Origin: Leifsonia shinshuensis
Lineage (GTDB): Bacteria > Actinomycetota > Actinomycetes > Actinomycetales > Microbacteriaceae
Assembly (NCBI RefSeq): GCF_013410375.1
Contig: NZ_JACCFL010000001.1
Coordinates: 682,001 to 746,000 of the forward strand
Length of the DNA stretch: 64,000 nucleotides
Reading direction: 5' to 3'
Of this stretch, positions 33,658 to 41,870 are shown in pieces (the stretch's first letter is position 1; the number at the start of each line of letters is the position of its first letter). Made by a program: the position numbers and the translations under genes. The notes beneath the pieces were generated by a model. The model was not told where the DNA came from, did no database searches, and worked only from the letters and a program-made list of their open reading frames with translations.

Positions 33658-34449
33658 ACCGATCAGGACGACCGCCGCGGCGAGCTGGGACGCTTCCTCC
33701 GCAGCCGGCGCGAGCAGGCGCCCCGCGCCGACTACGGCCTCCCGCCGGTCGGCCGCGCGCGCGACGTCGGGCTGCGCCGCGAGGAGGTCGCCTACCTGTC
33801 CGGCGTCAGCGTCACCTGGTACACCTGGCTGGAGCAGGGCCGCCCGATCAACCCGTCCCGCTCGGTGCTCGACGCCGTCGCCCGCACGCTGCGGCTCACG
33901 CCGCCCGAGCACGAGTACCTGCTCTCGCTCGCCGGATTCGGCCTCCCGGCGCTGGCGCCGACCCGGCCGGTGGAGGACGCGCCGGCTCACGTGCAGCGTC
34001 TCCTCGACGCGCTCGGCGCCAATCCCGCGTTCGCGCTCGCGCCCGACTGGGGGATCGCCGGCTGGAACACGGCGTACGCGGAGCTGTACCCGAACGTGGC
34101 CCGGGTGGCGCGCGAGGACCGCAACCTGCTCTGGCTGGTGTTCACCGACCCGGCCGTGCGGGAGCTGCTGCCGGACTGGGAGGAGACCAGCGCGCGCTTC
34201 CTGGCGGAGTTCCGCGCCGAGACGGGGACGCGCGCGGGGGACCCGGCCGTGCGCGCGCTCGTGGAGCGGCTGCGGGAGGCCAGCCCGGCGTTCCGGGCGG
34301 CGTGGGAGCGCTACGACATCCGCGGCTTCGCGTCCCGCGAGCGCCGCTTCCACCACCCGCGCCAGGGCGAGGTCGCGCTGGAGCACCACCAGCTCGCGCC
34401 GACCGACCACCCCGACCTGCGGCTCGTCGTCTACACCCGCCTCGGCTAA
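33655..34449 (+). CDS. HTH regulator with MmyB-like ligand-binding domain
   Basis: The 264-residue product has an N-terminal XRE-type helix-turn-helix with the subfamily's RDVGLRREEVAYLSGVSVTWYTWLEQGR string (about 36-63), and a C-terminal MmyB-like domain (about 105-262) with WNTAYAELYPNVA, NLLWLVFTDP, and the closing HHQLAPTDHPDLRLVVYT. This C-domain is thought to bind fatty acid or other small ligands. GTG start is set by the -10-like box. Palindromes over its promoter suggest autoregulation, and the divergent ilvD gene is close enough to be affected too. Confidence 0.88.
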   Translation: MTDQDDRRGELGRFLRSRREQAPRADYGLPPVGRARDVGLRREEVAYLSGVSVTWYTWLEQGRPINPSRSVLDAVARTLRLTPPEHEYLLSLAGFGLPALAPTRPVEDAPAHVQRLLDALGANPAFALAPDWGIAGWNTAYAELYPNVARVAREDRNLLWLVFTDPAVRELLPDWEETSARFLAEFRAETGTRAGDPAVRALVERLREASPAFRAAWERYDIRGFASRERRFHHPRQGEVALEHHQLAPTDHPDLRLVVYTRLG

Positions 34450-34512
34450 CCGCCGAGTACGCGAATCCTCTGCGTACTCGAGCGTTTTCGCCTCATTTCG
34501 GGCGTACTCGGC
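34448..34512. repeat. Inverted repeat cluster between HTH gene and purQ (family 2)
   Basis: AACCGCCGAGTACGC at 34448 begins inside the stop codon. CGAGTACGC (34454-34462) can pair with GCGTACTCG at 34472-34480 (loop 9 nt), and GCCGAGTACGC with GCGTACTCGGC at 34502-34512. The same 15-mer occurs twice at 54319 and 54349 in another convergent gap. Probable terminator. Confidence 0.82.
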
Positions 34513-34515
34513 AGC

Positions 34516-35214
34516 TCAGGCGTCGATGAGAGTGGAGCGGATGACGCTGGTGAAGAAGGTGAGGCCGTCGACGCCGGAGCGCATCGCGGCAGCGGTGTCG
34601 GGGCCGAAGCCGGGCTCGACCGCGTGCTCGGGGTGCGGCATGAGGCCGACCACGTTGCCGCGCTCGTTGCGGACGCCCGCGATGTCGTCCAGCGAGCCGT
34701 TCGGGTTCACACCGGTGTAGCGGAAGACGACGAGGCCCTCGCCCTCCAGCCGCTTCAGTTCCTCGGCGGACGCGATGAAGCCGCCCTCGCCGTTCTTCAG
34801 AGGGATGACGATCTCCTGGCCCTGCTCGAAGCCGCTGGTCCACGGGGTGTCCGCGTTCTCGACGATCAGGTGCTGGTCGCGGCGGATGAAGTTGCCGTGG
34901 TCGTTGCGGATGAGGCCGCCGGCGACGAGGTGCGCCTCGGCGAGCATCTGGAAGCCGTTGCAGATGCCGAGCACCGGCATCCCCTTGCCCGCCGCGTCCA
35001 CGACCTCGGTCATGATCGGCGAGAGGGAGGCGATGGCGCCGCAGCGCAGGTAGTCGCCGTAGCTGAAGCCGCCCGGCAGCACGAGGGCGTCGACGCCCTG
35101 CAGGTCGTGGTCGCCGTGCCAGAGCGCGACCGGCTCGCCGCCGGCGATGCGGACGGCGCGCAGCGCGTCCCGGTCGTCCAGCGAACCGGGGAAGGTGATG
35201 ACGCCGATGCGCAT
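34516..35214 (-). CDS. purQ: Phosphoribosylformylglycinamidine synthase subunit PurQ
   Basis: PurQ is the glutaminase that supplies ammonia to PurL for FGAM formation. The 232-residue product is a class I glutamine amidotransferase with catalytic Cys85 in [10 protein letters not shown], the [16 protein letters not shown] oxyanion-region motif near 45-60, and the His-Glu dyad in LMPHPEHA. Its ATG overlaps the purS stop by one base (TGATG), so purS and purQ are coupled. In many actinobacteria purL follows directly; here the downstream neighbour is the convergent HTH regulator gene. Confidence 0.96.
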   Translation of the reverse strand: MRIGVITFPGSLDDRDALRAVRIAGGEPVALWHGDHDLQGVDALVLPGGFSYGDYLRCGAIASLSPIMTEVVDAAGKGMPVLGICNGFQMLAEAHLVAGGLIRNDHGNFIRRDQHLIVENADTPWTSGFEQGQEIVIPLKNGEGGFIASAEELKRLEGEGLVVFRYTGVNPNGSLDDIAGVRNERGNVVGLMPHPEHAVEPGFGPDTAAAMRSGVDGLTFFTSVIRSTLIDA

Positions 35215-35471
35215 CAGGCGTCCTCGCCCGGGTAGTGGATGCCCACCACGTCCTCGATGACCGAGTTGGAGAGGATCTCGTTCGCGATCTCGGTGACCGC
35301 GGCGCGGGTGGCGTCGTCGATCGGGCCGTCGACGGTCAGCTCGAACCGCTTGCCGACGCGGACTCCCGAGAACTGGCCCTTGCCGATCCGGGCCAGGGCG
35401 CCGGCGACGGCCTTGCCCTGGGGGTCGAGCAGCTCAGCCTTGGGCATGACTTCCACAACGATCGTCGACAA
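35214..35471 (-). CDS. purS: Phosphoribosylformylglycinamidine synthase subunit PurS
   Basis: PurS is the small structural subunit that bridges PurL and PurQ. The 85-residue reading begins [20 protein letters not shown] after a TTG start and ends [14 protein letters not shown], matching the family from end to end. TTG at 35471 is chosen because GGAG lies eight bases upstream and because PurS proteins begin directly before this first strand. An ATG at 35498 would add nine residues but has no ribosome binding site. It is too short and too embedded in longer frames to stand out by length, and it is overlapped by purQ. Confidence 0.88.
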   Translation of the reverse strand: MSTIVVEVMPKAELLDPQGKAVAGALARIGKGQFSGVRVGKRFELTVDGPIDDATRAAVTEIANEILSNSVIEDVVGIHYPGEDA

Positions 35472-35514
35472 AGGGTGATCTCCGCTCCACTCGCGCATCC
35501 GGGCCACAGCGATT

Positions 35515-36366
35515 CTACCGTGGGGCGGAGGGCGCTCGGTCCGCGCGGGCGGTCTCGGCCGCGAAGGCGAGCGCCCGGCCTGCGAGCTCCGCGTGCAGGC
35601 GCGCGAACAGCGCGGCGGAGGCGCCGCCCGGCCAGTCCGCGGGGAGGGCGGCCGCCGGCAGGCCGGGGTCGCGGTAGGGGATGACCCGCCACTCGTCGAG
35701 CAGCCGGATCCAGAGCGCGAAGGCCTCGCGGTCGTCGGTGGGCGCCCGCACGGAGCCGAACCGGTCGAGGAAGGCGGTGTGCAGGGCGCCGATCGCGTCC
35801 AGGTCGTACCAGCGCGGGAGCCCGTCGGCCAGGTCGGCGGCCGGCCGGGCGCCGGTGAAGAGGTCGGCGCCGAATGCGCGCGCGACGTCGGCCAGCTCCG
35901 GCTCCAGGGCCGCCGGCCCGATCCACAGGCCGTCCGCGACCGTGCCGCAGCCGAGCGCCGCGAGGGTCCGCCGCAGCCGGTGCCGCTGTGAGCGCTGATG
36001 CTCCGGGAACGAGAACGACACCAGGCACCAGGAGGCGGGCGCCGTGCGCTCGCCGAAGATCCGGGCGTCGCCGCGCTCCAGCATCGGCACGGCGGCCGGG
36101 TCGAGCGCATAGCCGGCCGTGCCGTCCCTGGGCTGGCGGACGAGCACGCCGCGCGCGCAGAGCCGGGCGAGGCTGGAGCGCGCGGTGGCGGCGGGCACGC
36201 CGAGCGCGGCCATCAGCTCCACCGCACCCGCGGCGCTCATCCAGCCGCCGATCGGACGCAGCGTGCTGCCGACCACGGTGCGCAGCACGGCGGTGGCCGA
36301 GCCGCTGCGGGCCTCGAGGTCCTCGCGGCCCGGCTCGGTCGCCCGCTCTTCGACCGGTGCGCTCAT
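35515..36366 (-). CDS. PaaX-family transcriptional regulator
   Basis: The 283-residue product has the PaaX layout: a winged helix at the N-terminus (about 26-80, with GGWMSAAGAVELMAALGVPAATARSSLARLCARGVL), a central ferredoxin-like domain (WCLVSFSFPEHQRSQRHRLRRTLAALGCG), and a C-terminal helical domain (FLDRFGSVRAPTDDREAFALWIRLLDEWRVIPYRDPGLP). PaaX proteins repress aromatic-acid degradation operons and respond to CoA esters. Its ATG overlaps the kynU stop (ATGA), so here it is the last gene of the kynurenine operon and probably controls it (inference). Confidence 0.85.
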   Translation of the reverse strand: MSAPVEERATEPGREDLEARSGSATAVLRTVVGSTLRPIGGWMSAAGAVELMAALGVPAATARSSLARLCARGVLVRQPRDGTAGYALDPAAVPMLERGDARIFGERTAPASWCLVSFSFPEHQRSQRHRLRRTLAALGCGTVADGLWIGPAALEPELADVARAFGADLFTGARPAADLADGLPRWYDLDAIGALHTAFLDRFGSVRAPTDDREAFALWIRLLDEWRVIPYRDPGLPAAALPADWPGGASAALFARLHAELAGRALAFAAETARADRAPSAPR

Positions 36367-37718
36367 TCGGTGATCAGCTCGCCGAGCACGTCGCGGACGG
36401 CGGCGAGCCCGACCGCGACCTCCTCGAAGCTCGTGCTCAGCGGGGAGAGCCCGATGCGGAGGCCGTCCGGGTCGCGGTAGTCGGGGATGACGTCGCGCTC
36501 CCACAGCCGGGCCGTGACCTCGCGCATCGCCGGGTGGCTGAGGGTGACATGCCCGCCGCGCTGGGCCGGGTCGCGCGGGCTCGCGAGCGTGACGCCGAGC
36601 GGCGTCAGCCAGGTGTCGGCGAGCCGCACGGCGAAGGTCGTGAGGTCGACGGACTTGGCGCGGACGGCGTCGATCCCGCACTCCCCGATCATGGCGACCG
36701 TGTCCTGGAGGGCGAGCATCCCGACGATCGGCGGCGTGCCGGAGATGAAGCGGCGGATGCCGTCGGCCGGCTGGTACTCCGGACCCATCAGGAACACGTC
36801 GCGGACGCCCATCCAGCCCTGGATCGGCTGCGTGAGCCGGCGCTGGAGGCGGCGGTTGACGTAGCCGAACGCGGGCGAGCCCGGTCCGCCGTTCAAGTAC
36901 TTGTAGGTGCAGCCGACGGCGAGGTCCGCGTCCCAGTCGTCGAGGTCGACCGGGACGGAGCCGGCCGAGTGGCAGAGGTCCCAGAGGACGAGCGCTCCGG
37001 CGTCGTGGACGATCCGGGTGATCGCGCGCGCGTCGGCGAGGAAGCCCGAGCGGTAGGCCACGTGGCTGAGGACCACGAGCGCGGTGCGCGGGCCGACCGC
37101 CGCGGCGACCTGCTCCGCCGTGACGCCCGACTCGGTGTCCGCCTCGATCCAGACCAGCGACAGCCCGCGCTCGCGCGCAATGCCGTCGAGCACGTACCGG
37201 TCGGTGGGGAAGTTGTCGGTGTCCAGCACGATCTCGCTGCGCTCGGGGAGGGAGTCCACCGCGGCGCGGGCGAGCTTGTAGAGCAGCACCGTGGTGGAGT
37301 CGCCGATGAAGGCCTGGCCGGTCGCGGCGCCGAGCGCGGTCTCGCCGAGGGCGTCGCCGATGCGGAACGGCAGCTCCATCCACTCCTCGTCCCAGCCGCG
37401 GATGAGCCGCCCGCCCCAGCCCTCGACGAGGAACCGGTGCACGCGCTCGACGCTCGCGCGGGTGGGGCGCCCGAGCGAGTTGCCGTCGAAGTAGGCGACG
37501 ACCGGCGACGCGGCGCCGAGGTCGGGCGCGCTGTGCGCGCCCGCCGCGCCTGCCGCCGCGACTCCGACGAAGCGCTCGCGGTAGTGCGCGAGCGGATCGG
37601 CTGCGTCGAGGGCGCGCGCGGCGGCGAGCGGGTCGCCCACCAGGATGTCGGTGTCGGCCGCTGTCGCCTCGTCGTCGAGGGGGTCGTAGGCGAACAGGTC
37701 GTCGGGGATGTCGGTCAT
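36363..37718 (-). CDS. kynU: Kynureninase
   Basis: KynU hydrolyses kynurenine to anthranilate and alanine using PLP. The 451-residue product has the aspartate-aminotransferase fold with the PLP lysine Lys273 in GCTYKYLNGGPGSP, the cofactor Asp in LWDLCHSAGSVPVDL, YFDGNSLGRPT near residue 75, and FISGTPPIVGMLAL. Length is slightly above the usual 400-420 because of an N-terminal extension of about 35 acidic residues. ATGA overlaps link it to the amidohydrolase gene upstream and paaX downstream, giving an operon from tryptophan to anthranilate. Confidence 0.94.
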   Translation of the reverse strand: MTDIPDDLFAYDPLDDEATAADTDILVGDPLAAARALDAADPLAHYRERFVGVAAAGAAGAHSAPDLGAASPVVAYFDGNSLGRPTRASVERVHRFLVEGWGGRLIRGWDEEWMELPFRIGDALGETALGAATGQAFIGDSTTVLLYKLARAAVDSLPERSEIVLDTDNFPTDRYVLDGIARERGLSLVWIEADTESGVTAEQVAAAVGPRTALVVLSHVAYRSGFLADARAITRIVHDAGALVLWDLCHSAGSVPVDLDDWDADLAVGCTYKYLNGGPGSPAFGYVNRRLQRRLTQPIQGWMGVRDVFLMGPEYQPADGIRRFISGTPPIVGMLALQDTVAMIGECGIDAVRAKSVDLTTFAVRLADTWLTPLGVTLASPRDPAQRGGHVTLSHPAMREVTARLWERDVIPDYRDPDGLRIGLSPLSTSFEEVAVGLAAVRDVLGELITE

Positions 37719-38797
37719 GGGAGGTCCTGTCCAAGCGGTCGGCGGGCGGGGAGGGTGAGGAGGCCGGGGAGGGTGAGGAGATCGGGGACGCGCAGTCCGC
37801 GGGCGGTGGCGAGCCAGGCGGGGAGGTCGTCGTCGTCGGCGGGCGGCGGCGTGGGGACCCAGGCGACGCGCGGGCCGGGCGCGGTGGCGGGCTGGTCGCC
37901 CGCGATGGCGCGGACGAGGTCCGTGCGGGTGAGTCCGGCCTTCTGGAGGGCCGCGAGCTCGCGCGCGTTCACGCCGACCGGGAGGTCGCCGTTGCCGAGG
38001 TCCGTGCCGTACAGCACGCGTCCGCCCTGCGCGATGAAGCGGCGGAGGTTGTCGACGGCGATGCGGTGGTGCTCGGTCGGGACGCCCCAGCCGTGGATGT
38101 CGAGGGTGCTGATCCAGGTCATCCCGCGGCGCACCGCCTCCGCTATGAGGGCGTCGTCCAGACGCTCGGTGAACGGGGTGTGGGCGAGCTGGTCGACGCC
38201 GGCCTCGACGGCGCGGGCGGCCTGACCCGGGCCCTGGACGTGCGCGACGACCGGGAGGCCGGCGGCGTGGGCGTCCTCCACAATCGCGGCCAGAGTCGGG
38301 TTGTCCACGGTTTCGCCGGCATCGGTGTTGAGGGCGACCTTGATGCGGGAGGCTCCCAGCATGACCTGTCTCCGCACCGCATCCCCGGCCTCGCGCGGGC
38401 CGCCGACCTCCGCCGCCGCGCCCTCCGGAGCCCAGCCGGAGCGGACGGGATAGCCGCCGGGCGCGGTGAGGAGCGCGCCCGCGATCGCGACCGCCGGGAG
38501 GGCGGGGTCGTCGGCCAGCCAGGAGGCCGCGACGTCCGGGATCCAGCCCAGATCGACGGCGTGCGTGATGCCGCCCGCGAAGAGCGCGCCGGGGTCGACG
38601 AGGCCGAGATGGACGTGGTGGTCGGTCAGCGACGGGAAGAGCGTGCCGCCGAGCGGGAGCGCGGCGGTCGAACCCGCGGGCGCGGTGACGAGGCGCTCGC
38701 CGTCGACGCGGAAGGCCCGCGGGCCGTCGAACGCGGTCCCGGTCCAGACGGCGTCCACCTGGAGCGGCCGGTCCGGTGCGCGCTCGCCGTCGCTCAT
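37715..38797 (-). CDS. Metal-dependent amidohydrolase in the kynurenine operon (candidate N-formylkynurenine formamidase)
   Basis: The 360-residue product has the amidohydrolase-superfamily metal motifs in order: DHHVHLGL (H-x-H, about 59-66), [13 protein letters not shown] (candidate bridging Lys), [17 protein letters not shown], and [11 protein letters not shown] (catalytic Asp). It sits between tryptophan 2,3-dioxygenase and kynureninase with ATGA overlaps on both sides, the exact slot where a kynurenine formamidase is needed, and no other formamidase gene is in the window. Known formamidases belong to other folds (KynB cyclase-like, or alpha/beta hydrolase), so this would be a non-homologous replacement. 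The activity is inferred from context only. Confidence 0.75.
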   Translation of the reverse strand: MSDGERAPDRPLQVDAVWTGTAFDGPRAFRVDGERLVTAPAGSTAALPLGGTLFPSLTDHHVHLGLVDPGALFAGGITHAVDLGWIPDVAASWLADDPALPAVAIAGALLTAPGGYPVRSGWAPEGAAAEVGGPREAGDAVRRQVMLGASRIKVALNTDAGETVDNPTLAAIVEDAHAAGLPVVAHVQGPGQAARAVEAGVDQLAHTPFTERLDDALIAEAVRRGMTWISTLDIHGWGVPTEHHRIAVDNLRRFIAQGGRVLYGTDLGNGDLPVGVNARELAALQKAGLTRTDLVRAIAGDQPATAPGPRVAWVPTPPPADDDDLPAWLATARGLRVPDLLTLPGLLTLPARRPLGQDLP

Positions 38798-39654
38798 TCC
38801 GGGGCGCCGATCTCGGTGCGCACGGCGAAGAGCTCGGGGAAGAAGGTGAGGTCGAGGGCCTTCTGCAGGAAGCTGACGCCGGTGGAGCCACCGGTGCCGG
38901 TCTTCATGCCGATGGTGCGCAGCACGGTCTTGAGGTGGCGGAAGCGCCAGAGCTGGAAGTTGTCCTCCAGGTCGACCAGTTCTTCGCAGGCTTCGTACTC
39001 GCTCCAGTGCTCCGCCGCGTGCTCGTAGATGTCGCGGAACACCGGCACGAGCTCGGGGGTGAACACGTGCGCCTCGGTGACGTCGCGGTCGAGCAGCGAC
39101 GCGGGCACCGCGTGCCCTGCGCGGGCCAGGTAGCGCAGGAACTCGTCGTAGACGCTCGGGGCCTCCAGCAGCTCGGTGAGCAGCGCGAGCGCGGCCGGGT
39201 CGTCGCGGAAGACCGAGAGCATGCGCCGGTTCTTGTTGCCGAGCACGAACTCCACCGCGCGGTACTGGTACGACTGGAAGCCGGAGGAGTTGCCGAGGAA
39301 CCCGCGGAACTGGGCGTACTCGGTCGGGGTGAGCGTCGCGAGCACCGACCACTGCTCCGTGAGCGTCTTCTGGATGTGCTTGACCCGGGCGATGCGCTTG
39401 AGCGCCTGCTGCAGCTCGTCGGCGCGGAGCAGGTCGCGCGCGGACTCCAGCTCGTGCAGCACGAGCTTGAGCCACAGCTCGGTGGTCTGGTGCTGGATGA
39501 TGAACAGCAGCTCGTCGTGGTGCTCCGGGACGCTCACCGGCTTCTGCGCGCTGAGCAGGGTGGCGAGGTCCAGGTAGGACCCGTACGACATGCGCTCGCG
39601 GAAGTCCGTGACGATGTCCGGATCGAACTCGCGCGTGTTCTGGTTCGACGTCAT
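38794..39654 (-). CDS. kynA: Tryptophan 2,3-dioxygenase
   Basis: KynA opens the indole ring of tryptophan with O2 to give N-formylkynurenine, using heme. The 286-residue product is collinear with bacterial [21 protein letters not shown] (about 22-39), [20 protein letters not shown] containing the distal-side His and the EL helix, [18 protein letters not shown], and the proximal-side [27 protein letters not shown] near the C-terminus with the heme-ligand His. It is the first gene of the four-gene kynurenine operon. A CAGAAT box six bases before the ATG suggests a leaderless start. Confidence 0.95.
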   Translation of the reverse strand: MTSNQNTREFDPDIVTDFRERMSYGSYLDLATLLSAQKPVSVPEHHDELLFIIQHQTTELWLKLVLHELESARDLLRADELQQALKRIARVKHIQKTLTEQWSVLATLTPTEYAQFRGFLGNSSGFQSYQYRAVEFVLGNKNRRMLSVFRDDPAALALLTELLEAPSVYDEFLRYLARAGHAVPASLLDRDVTEAHVFTPELVPVFRDIYEHAAEHWSEYEACEELVDLEDNFQLWRFRHLKTVLRTIGMKTGTGGSTGVSFLQKALDLTFFPELFAVRTEIGAPE

Positions 39655-39666
39655 GTTGCGATTCTG
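39652..39666 (-). promoter_or_regulatory. Leaderless -10 box of the kynurenine operon
   Basis: CAGAAT (minus strand, 39666-39661), six bases, then the ATG of kynA. Confidence 0.45.
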
Positions 39667-39822
39667 CGCCGATCGTCACGGAAGTGCAACAGCTACCGAG
39701 TCGCGCGCCGCCCGGCACGCGGACGTTCACTGCCGTTCACCGGCCGGTTACCCGGAGTTGCCGCCTCCGTCGTCGCCGGATCCTAGGTTCGTCGCGGGAC
39801 TTCCTGCGGACGGGAGACGGGC

Positions 39823-40980
39823 ATGGGCAGGCACTACGACCTCGCGATCGTCGGCGGGGGCATCGTCGGGCTCGGGCACGCCGTCGCGGCCCTGCGGCGC
39901 GGCCTGACCGTGGCCGTCGTGGACCGCGCTTCCACCGTCGAAGGCGCCTCCGTCCGCAACTTCGGCCACCTCTCCATCACCGCGCAGGAGGGCGAGGCCC
40001 GCGCCTATGCCGACCTCGGTCGCGAGCTGTGGCTGACCCTGGCCGTGGAGGCCGGCTTCTGGCTGCGCGAGTCGGGGACGGTCGTCGTCGCGCAGGCCCC
40101 GGACGAGCTCGCCGTGCTCGAGGAGTTCCGCGACGCCCGCGGCCCCCAGGACGTCCGGTTGCTGACCCCGGGCCAGGTGCGCGAGCGCATCCCGGTCGCC
40201 GACGGGGTCGCGACCGGCGGCGCGTTCCTGCCGGCGGACCTCCAGGTCGACCCGCGCGAGGCCGCCCCGGCGATCGCCCGCTGGCTGGACGCGCACGGCG
40301 TCGACTTCTTCTGGCACACCACGGTGACCGGCGTGGAGACCGGCCGCGTGCACACCTCGCGCGGGCGGGTGTCGGCCGACGCGGTCGTCGTCGCCGTCGA
40401 CCACGAGGTGGACCGGCTGTTCCCCGGGATCGCCGAGGCGCACGGCATCCAGCGCTGCGGGCTCGACATGATGCTCGTCGAGGCCGACCTCGAACGCCCG
40501 CTCGCGGCTCCCGTGCTGACCGGCTGGTCGCTGATCCGCGCCGCCGGGTTCGCCGGCGCCCCGAGCGCCGACGCCGTCCGCGACCGGCTCGCCGCCGAGC
40601 GCCCCGACCTCGCCGCCCACGACGTGGACCAGGTGTTCGCGCCGCGTCCGGACGGGTCGCTCATCGTCGGGGCCGCCCGCCGGCTCGGCGACGACGTGCC
40701 GCCGTTCCAGTCCGAGCTCGCGTTCGACCTGCTGCTCGGCAGCGTTCGCGCGCTCTTCGGCCTCGACCGGGTGCGCGTGGTCGAGCGCTGGCAGGGCATC
40801 CACGCTTCCGCCCCCGACGACTTCCTCGTATCCTCGCCCGCGCCGTCGGTGCGCGTGGTCTCCGTCACCTCCGGCGTCGGCATGACCTCCGGGCTCGGTC
40901 TCGCCGACCGGGTCGTCGACGAGCTGTTCGCCACCGCACCCGGAGTGCTGACCGCGGCGGGCGCCGCGCGTTCGCACTGA
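39823..40980 (+). CDS. FAD-dependent oxidoreductase of the proposed phosphonate catabolism type (TIGR03364-like)
   Basis: The 385-residue DAO-type flavoprotein has the dinucleotide motif AIVGGGIVGLGHA (about 8-20), a second ADLQVDPREAAPAIARWL segment, and a C-terminal VVSVTSGVGMTSGLGLAD loop for FAD. Its pattern and neighbours match the TIGR03364 group, which is proposed to deaminate an aminophosphonate oxidatively. The following genes are a HAD hydrolase and an alcohol dehydrogenase of the matching TIGR03351 and TIGR03366 types. The start ATG has GGGAGACGGGC upstream, and TAGGTT lies about 40 bp away as a possible -10. The substrate is not proven. Confidence 0.82.
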   Translation: MGRHYDLAIVGGGIVGLGHAVAALRRGLTVAVVDRASTVEGASVRNFGHLSITAQEGEARAYADLGRELWLTLAVEAGFWLRESGTVVVAQAPDELAVLEEFRDARGPQDVRLLTPGQVRERIPVADGVATGGAFLPADLQVDPREAAPAIARWLDAHGVDFFWHTTVTGVETGRVHTSRGRVSADAVVVAVDHEVDRLFPGIAEAHGIQRCGLDMMLVEADLERPLAAPVLTGWSLIRAAGFAGAPSADAVRDRLAAERPDLAAHDVDQVFAPRPDGSLIVGAARRLGDDVPPFQSELAFDLLLGSVRALFGLDRVRVVERWQGIHASAPDDFLVSSPAPSVRVVSVTSGVGMTSGLGLADRVVDELFATAPGVLTAAGAARSH

Positions 40981-41045
40981 TCCCGCCCGTCCCGCCGACC
41001 GACCCCCGCCGACCACAGCAGCTGACGCACAGAAAGGCACCGGCC

Positions 41046-41870
41046 ATGTCCCCTGAAGGCCTCATCACGAGCGAGTTCGACGACGCCGCGATCATCGACA
41101 CCGAGGTCGACGCCGTCGCGGTCGTCGACGTGGAGTCCGTCGACGCCGACGACATCGCGGAACTGGAACTGGTCGTTCTCGACCTCGACGGCACCACGGT
41201 CGTCGACGACGGACTGGTCGAGCGCGCGTTCCTGCGCGCGGTCGACGCCGCGGGGATCGCCGTCACCGACGACGAGCTCCGCCGCGCGCGGGCGTTCGCG
41301 CGCGGCACCGCCGGACGGTCCCCGATCGAGGTGCTCCACGCGCTCACCGCGGACGAGGACCAGGCGCAGCACGCGCACGCCGTCTTCGAGTCGGCCTATG
41401 CCGAGCTTGTCGCCGACCAGGGCCTCCGCGAGGTCCCCGGCGCCGAGGACCTCATCCGCCGCCTGCGTGCCATCGGCGTCGCCGTGGTCCTCGTCTCCGC
41501 CTTCTCCCGCACCACCCAGGACCGCGTGCTCGACCTGCTCGGCTGGCGCGACCTGGCCGACCTGACCCTGAGCGCGGACGAGGCCGGCCGTGGCCTCCCG
41601 TACCCCGACCTGCCGCTGACCGCGCTGCTCCGGACCGGCGCGTCGAGCGTCGACGGCATGGTCGTCGTCGGCGACACGGAGAGCGACATCGCCTCCGGAC
41701 TCGCCGCGGGCGCCGGACTGGTCGTCGGAGTGCTCACCGGCGCGCACGACGAGTCCGCGCTCACCGAGGCGGGAGCCGACGCGGTCGTGGCGAGCGTCGC
41801 CGACCTCGTCGAGCTCCTCGGACTGGACGAGCTGGAGGCCGACGCGCCGGACGGGCAGAGCCGGCGGTGA
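41046..41870 (+). CDS. HAD-family hydrolase of the PhnX-like (TIGR03351-like) type with an acidic N-terminal extension
   Basis: The 274-residue product has a HAD core: Asp46 and Asp48 in VVLDLDGTTV, SAFSRTTQ (motif II), and GDTESDIASGLAAG (motif IV), plus DEAGRGLPYPDL, typical of phosphonatase-like enzymes next to TIGR03364 oxidoreductases. Two things are odd. An acidic extension of about 40 residues precedes the core. The position of the phosphonatase Schiff-base lysine seems to hold Pro or Arg (RGTAGRSPIEVL), and the Asp two residues after the nucleophile is typical of phosphatases rather than phosphonatases. AAAGG lies upstream of the ATG. GTGA overlap with the next gene. Confidence 0.75.
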   Translation: MSPEGLITSEFDDAAIIDTEVDAVAVVDVESVDADDIAELELVVLDLDGTTVVDDGLVERAFLRAVDAAGIAVTDDELRRARAFARGTAGRSPIEVLHALTADEDQAQHAHAVFESAYAELVADQGLREVPGAEDLIRRLRAIGVAVVLVSAFSRTTQDRVLDLLGWRDLADLTLSADEAGRGLPYPDLPLTALLRTGASSVDGMVVVGDTESDIASGLAAGAGLVVGVLTGAHDESALTEAGADAVVASVADLVELLGLDELEADAPDGQSRR

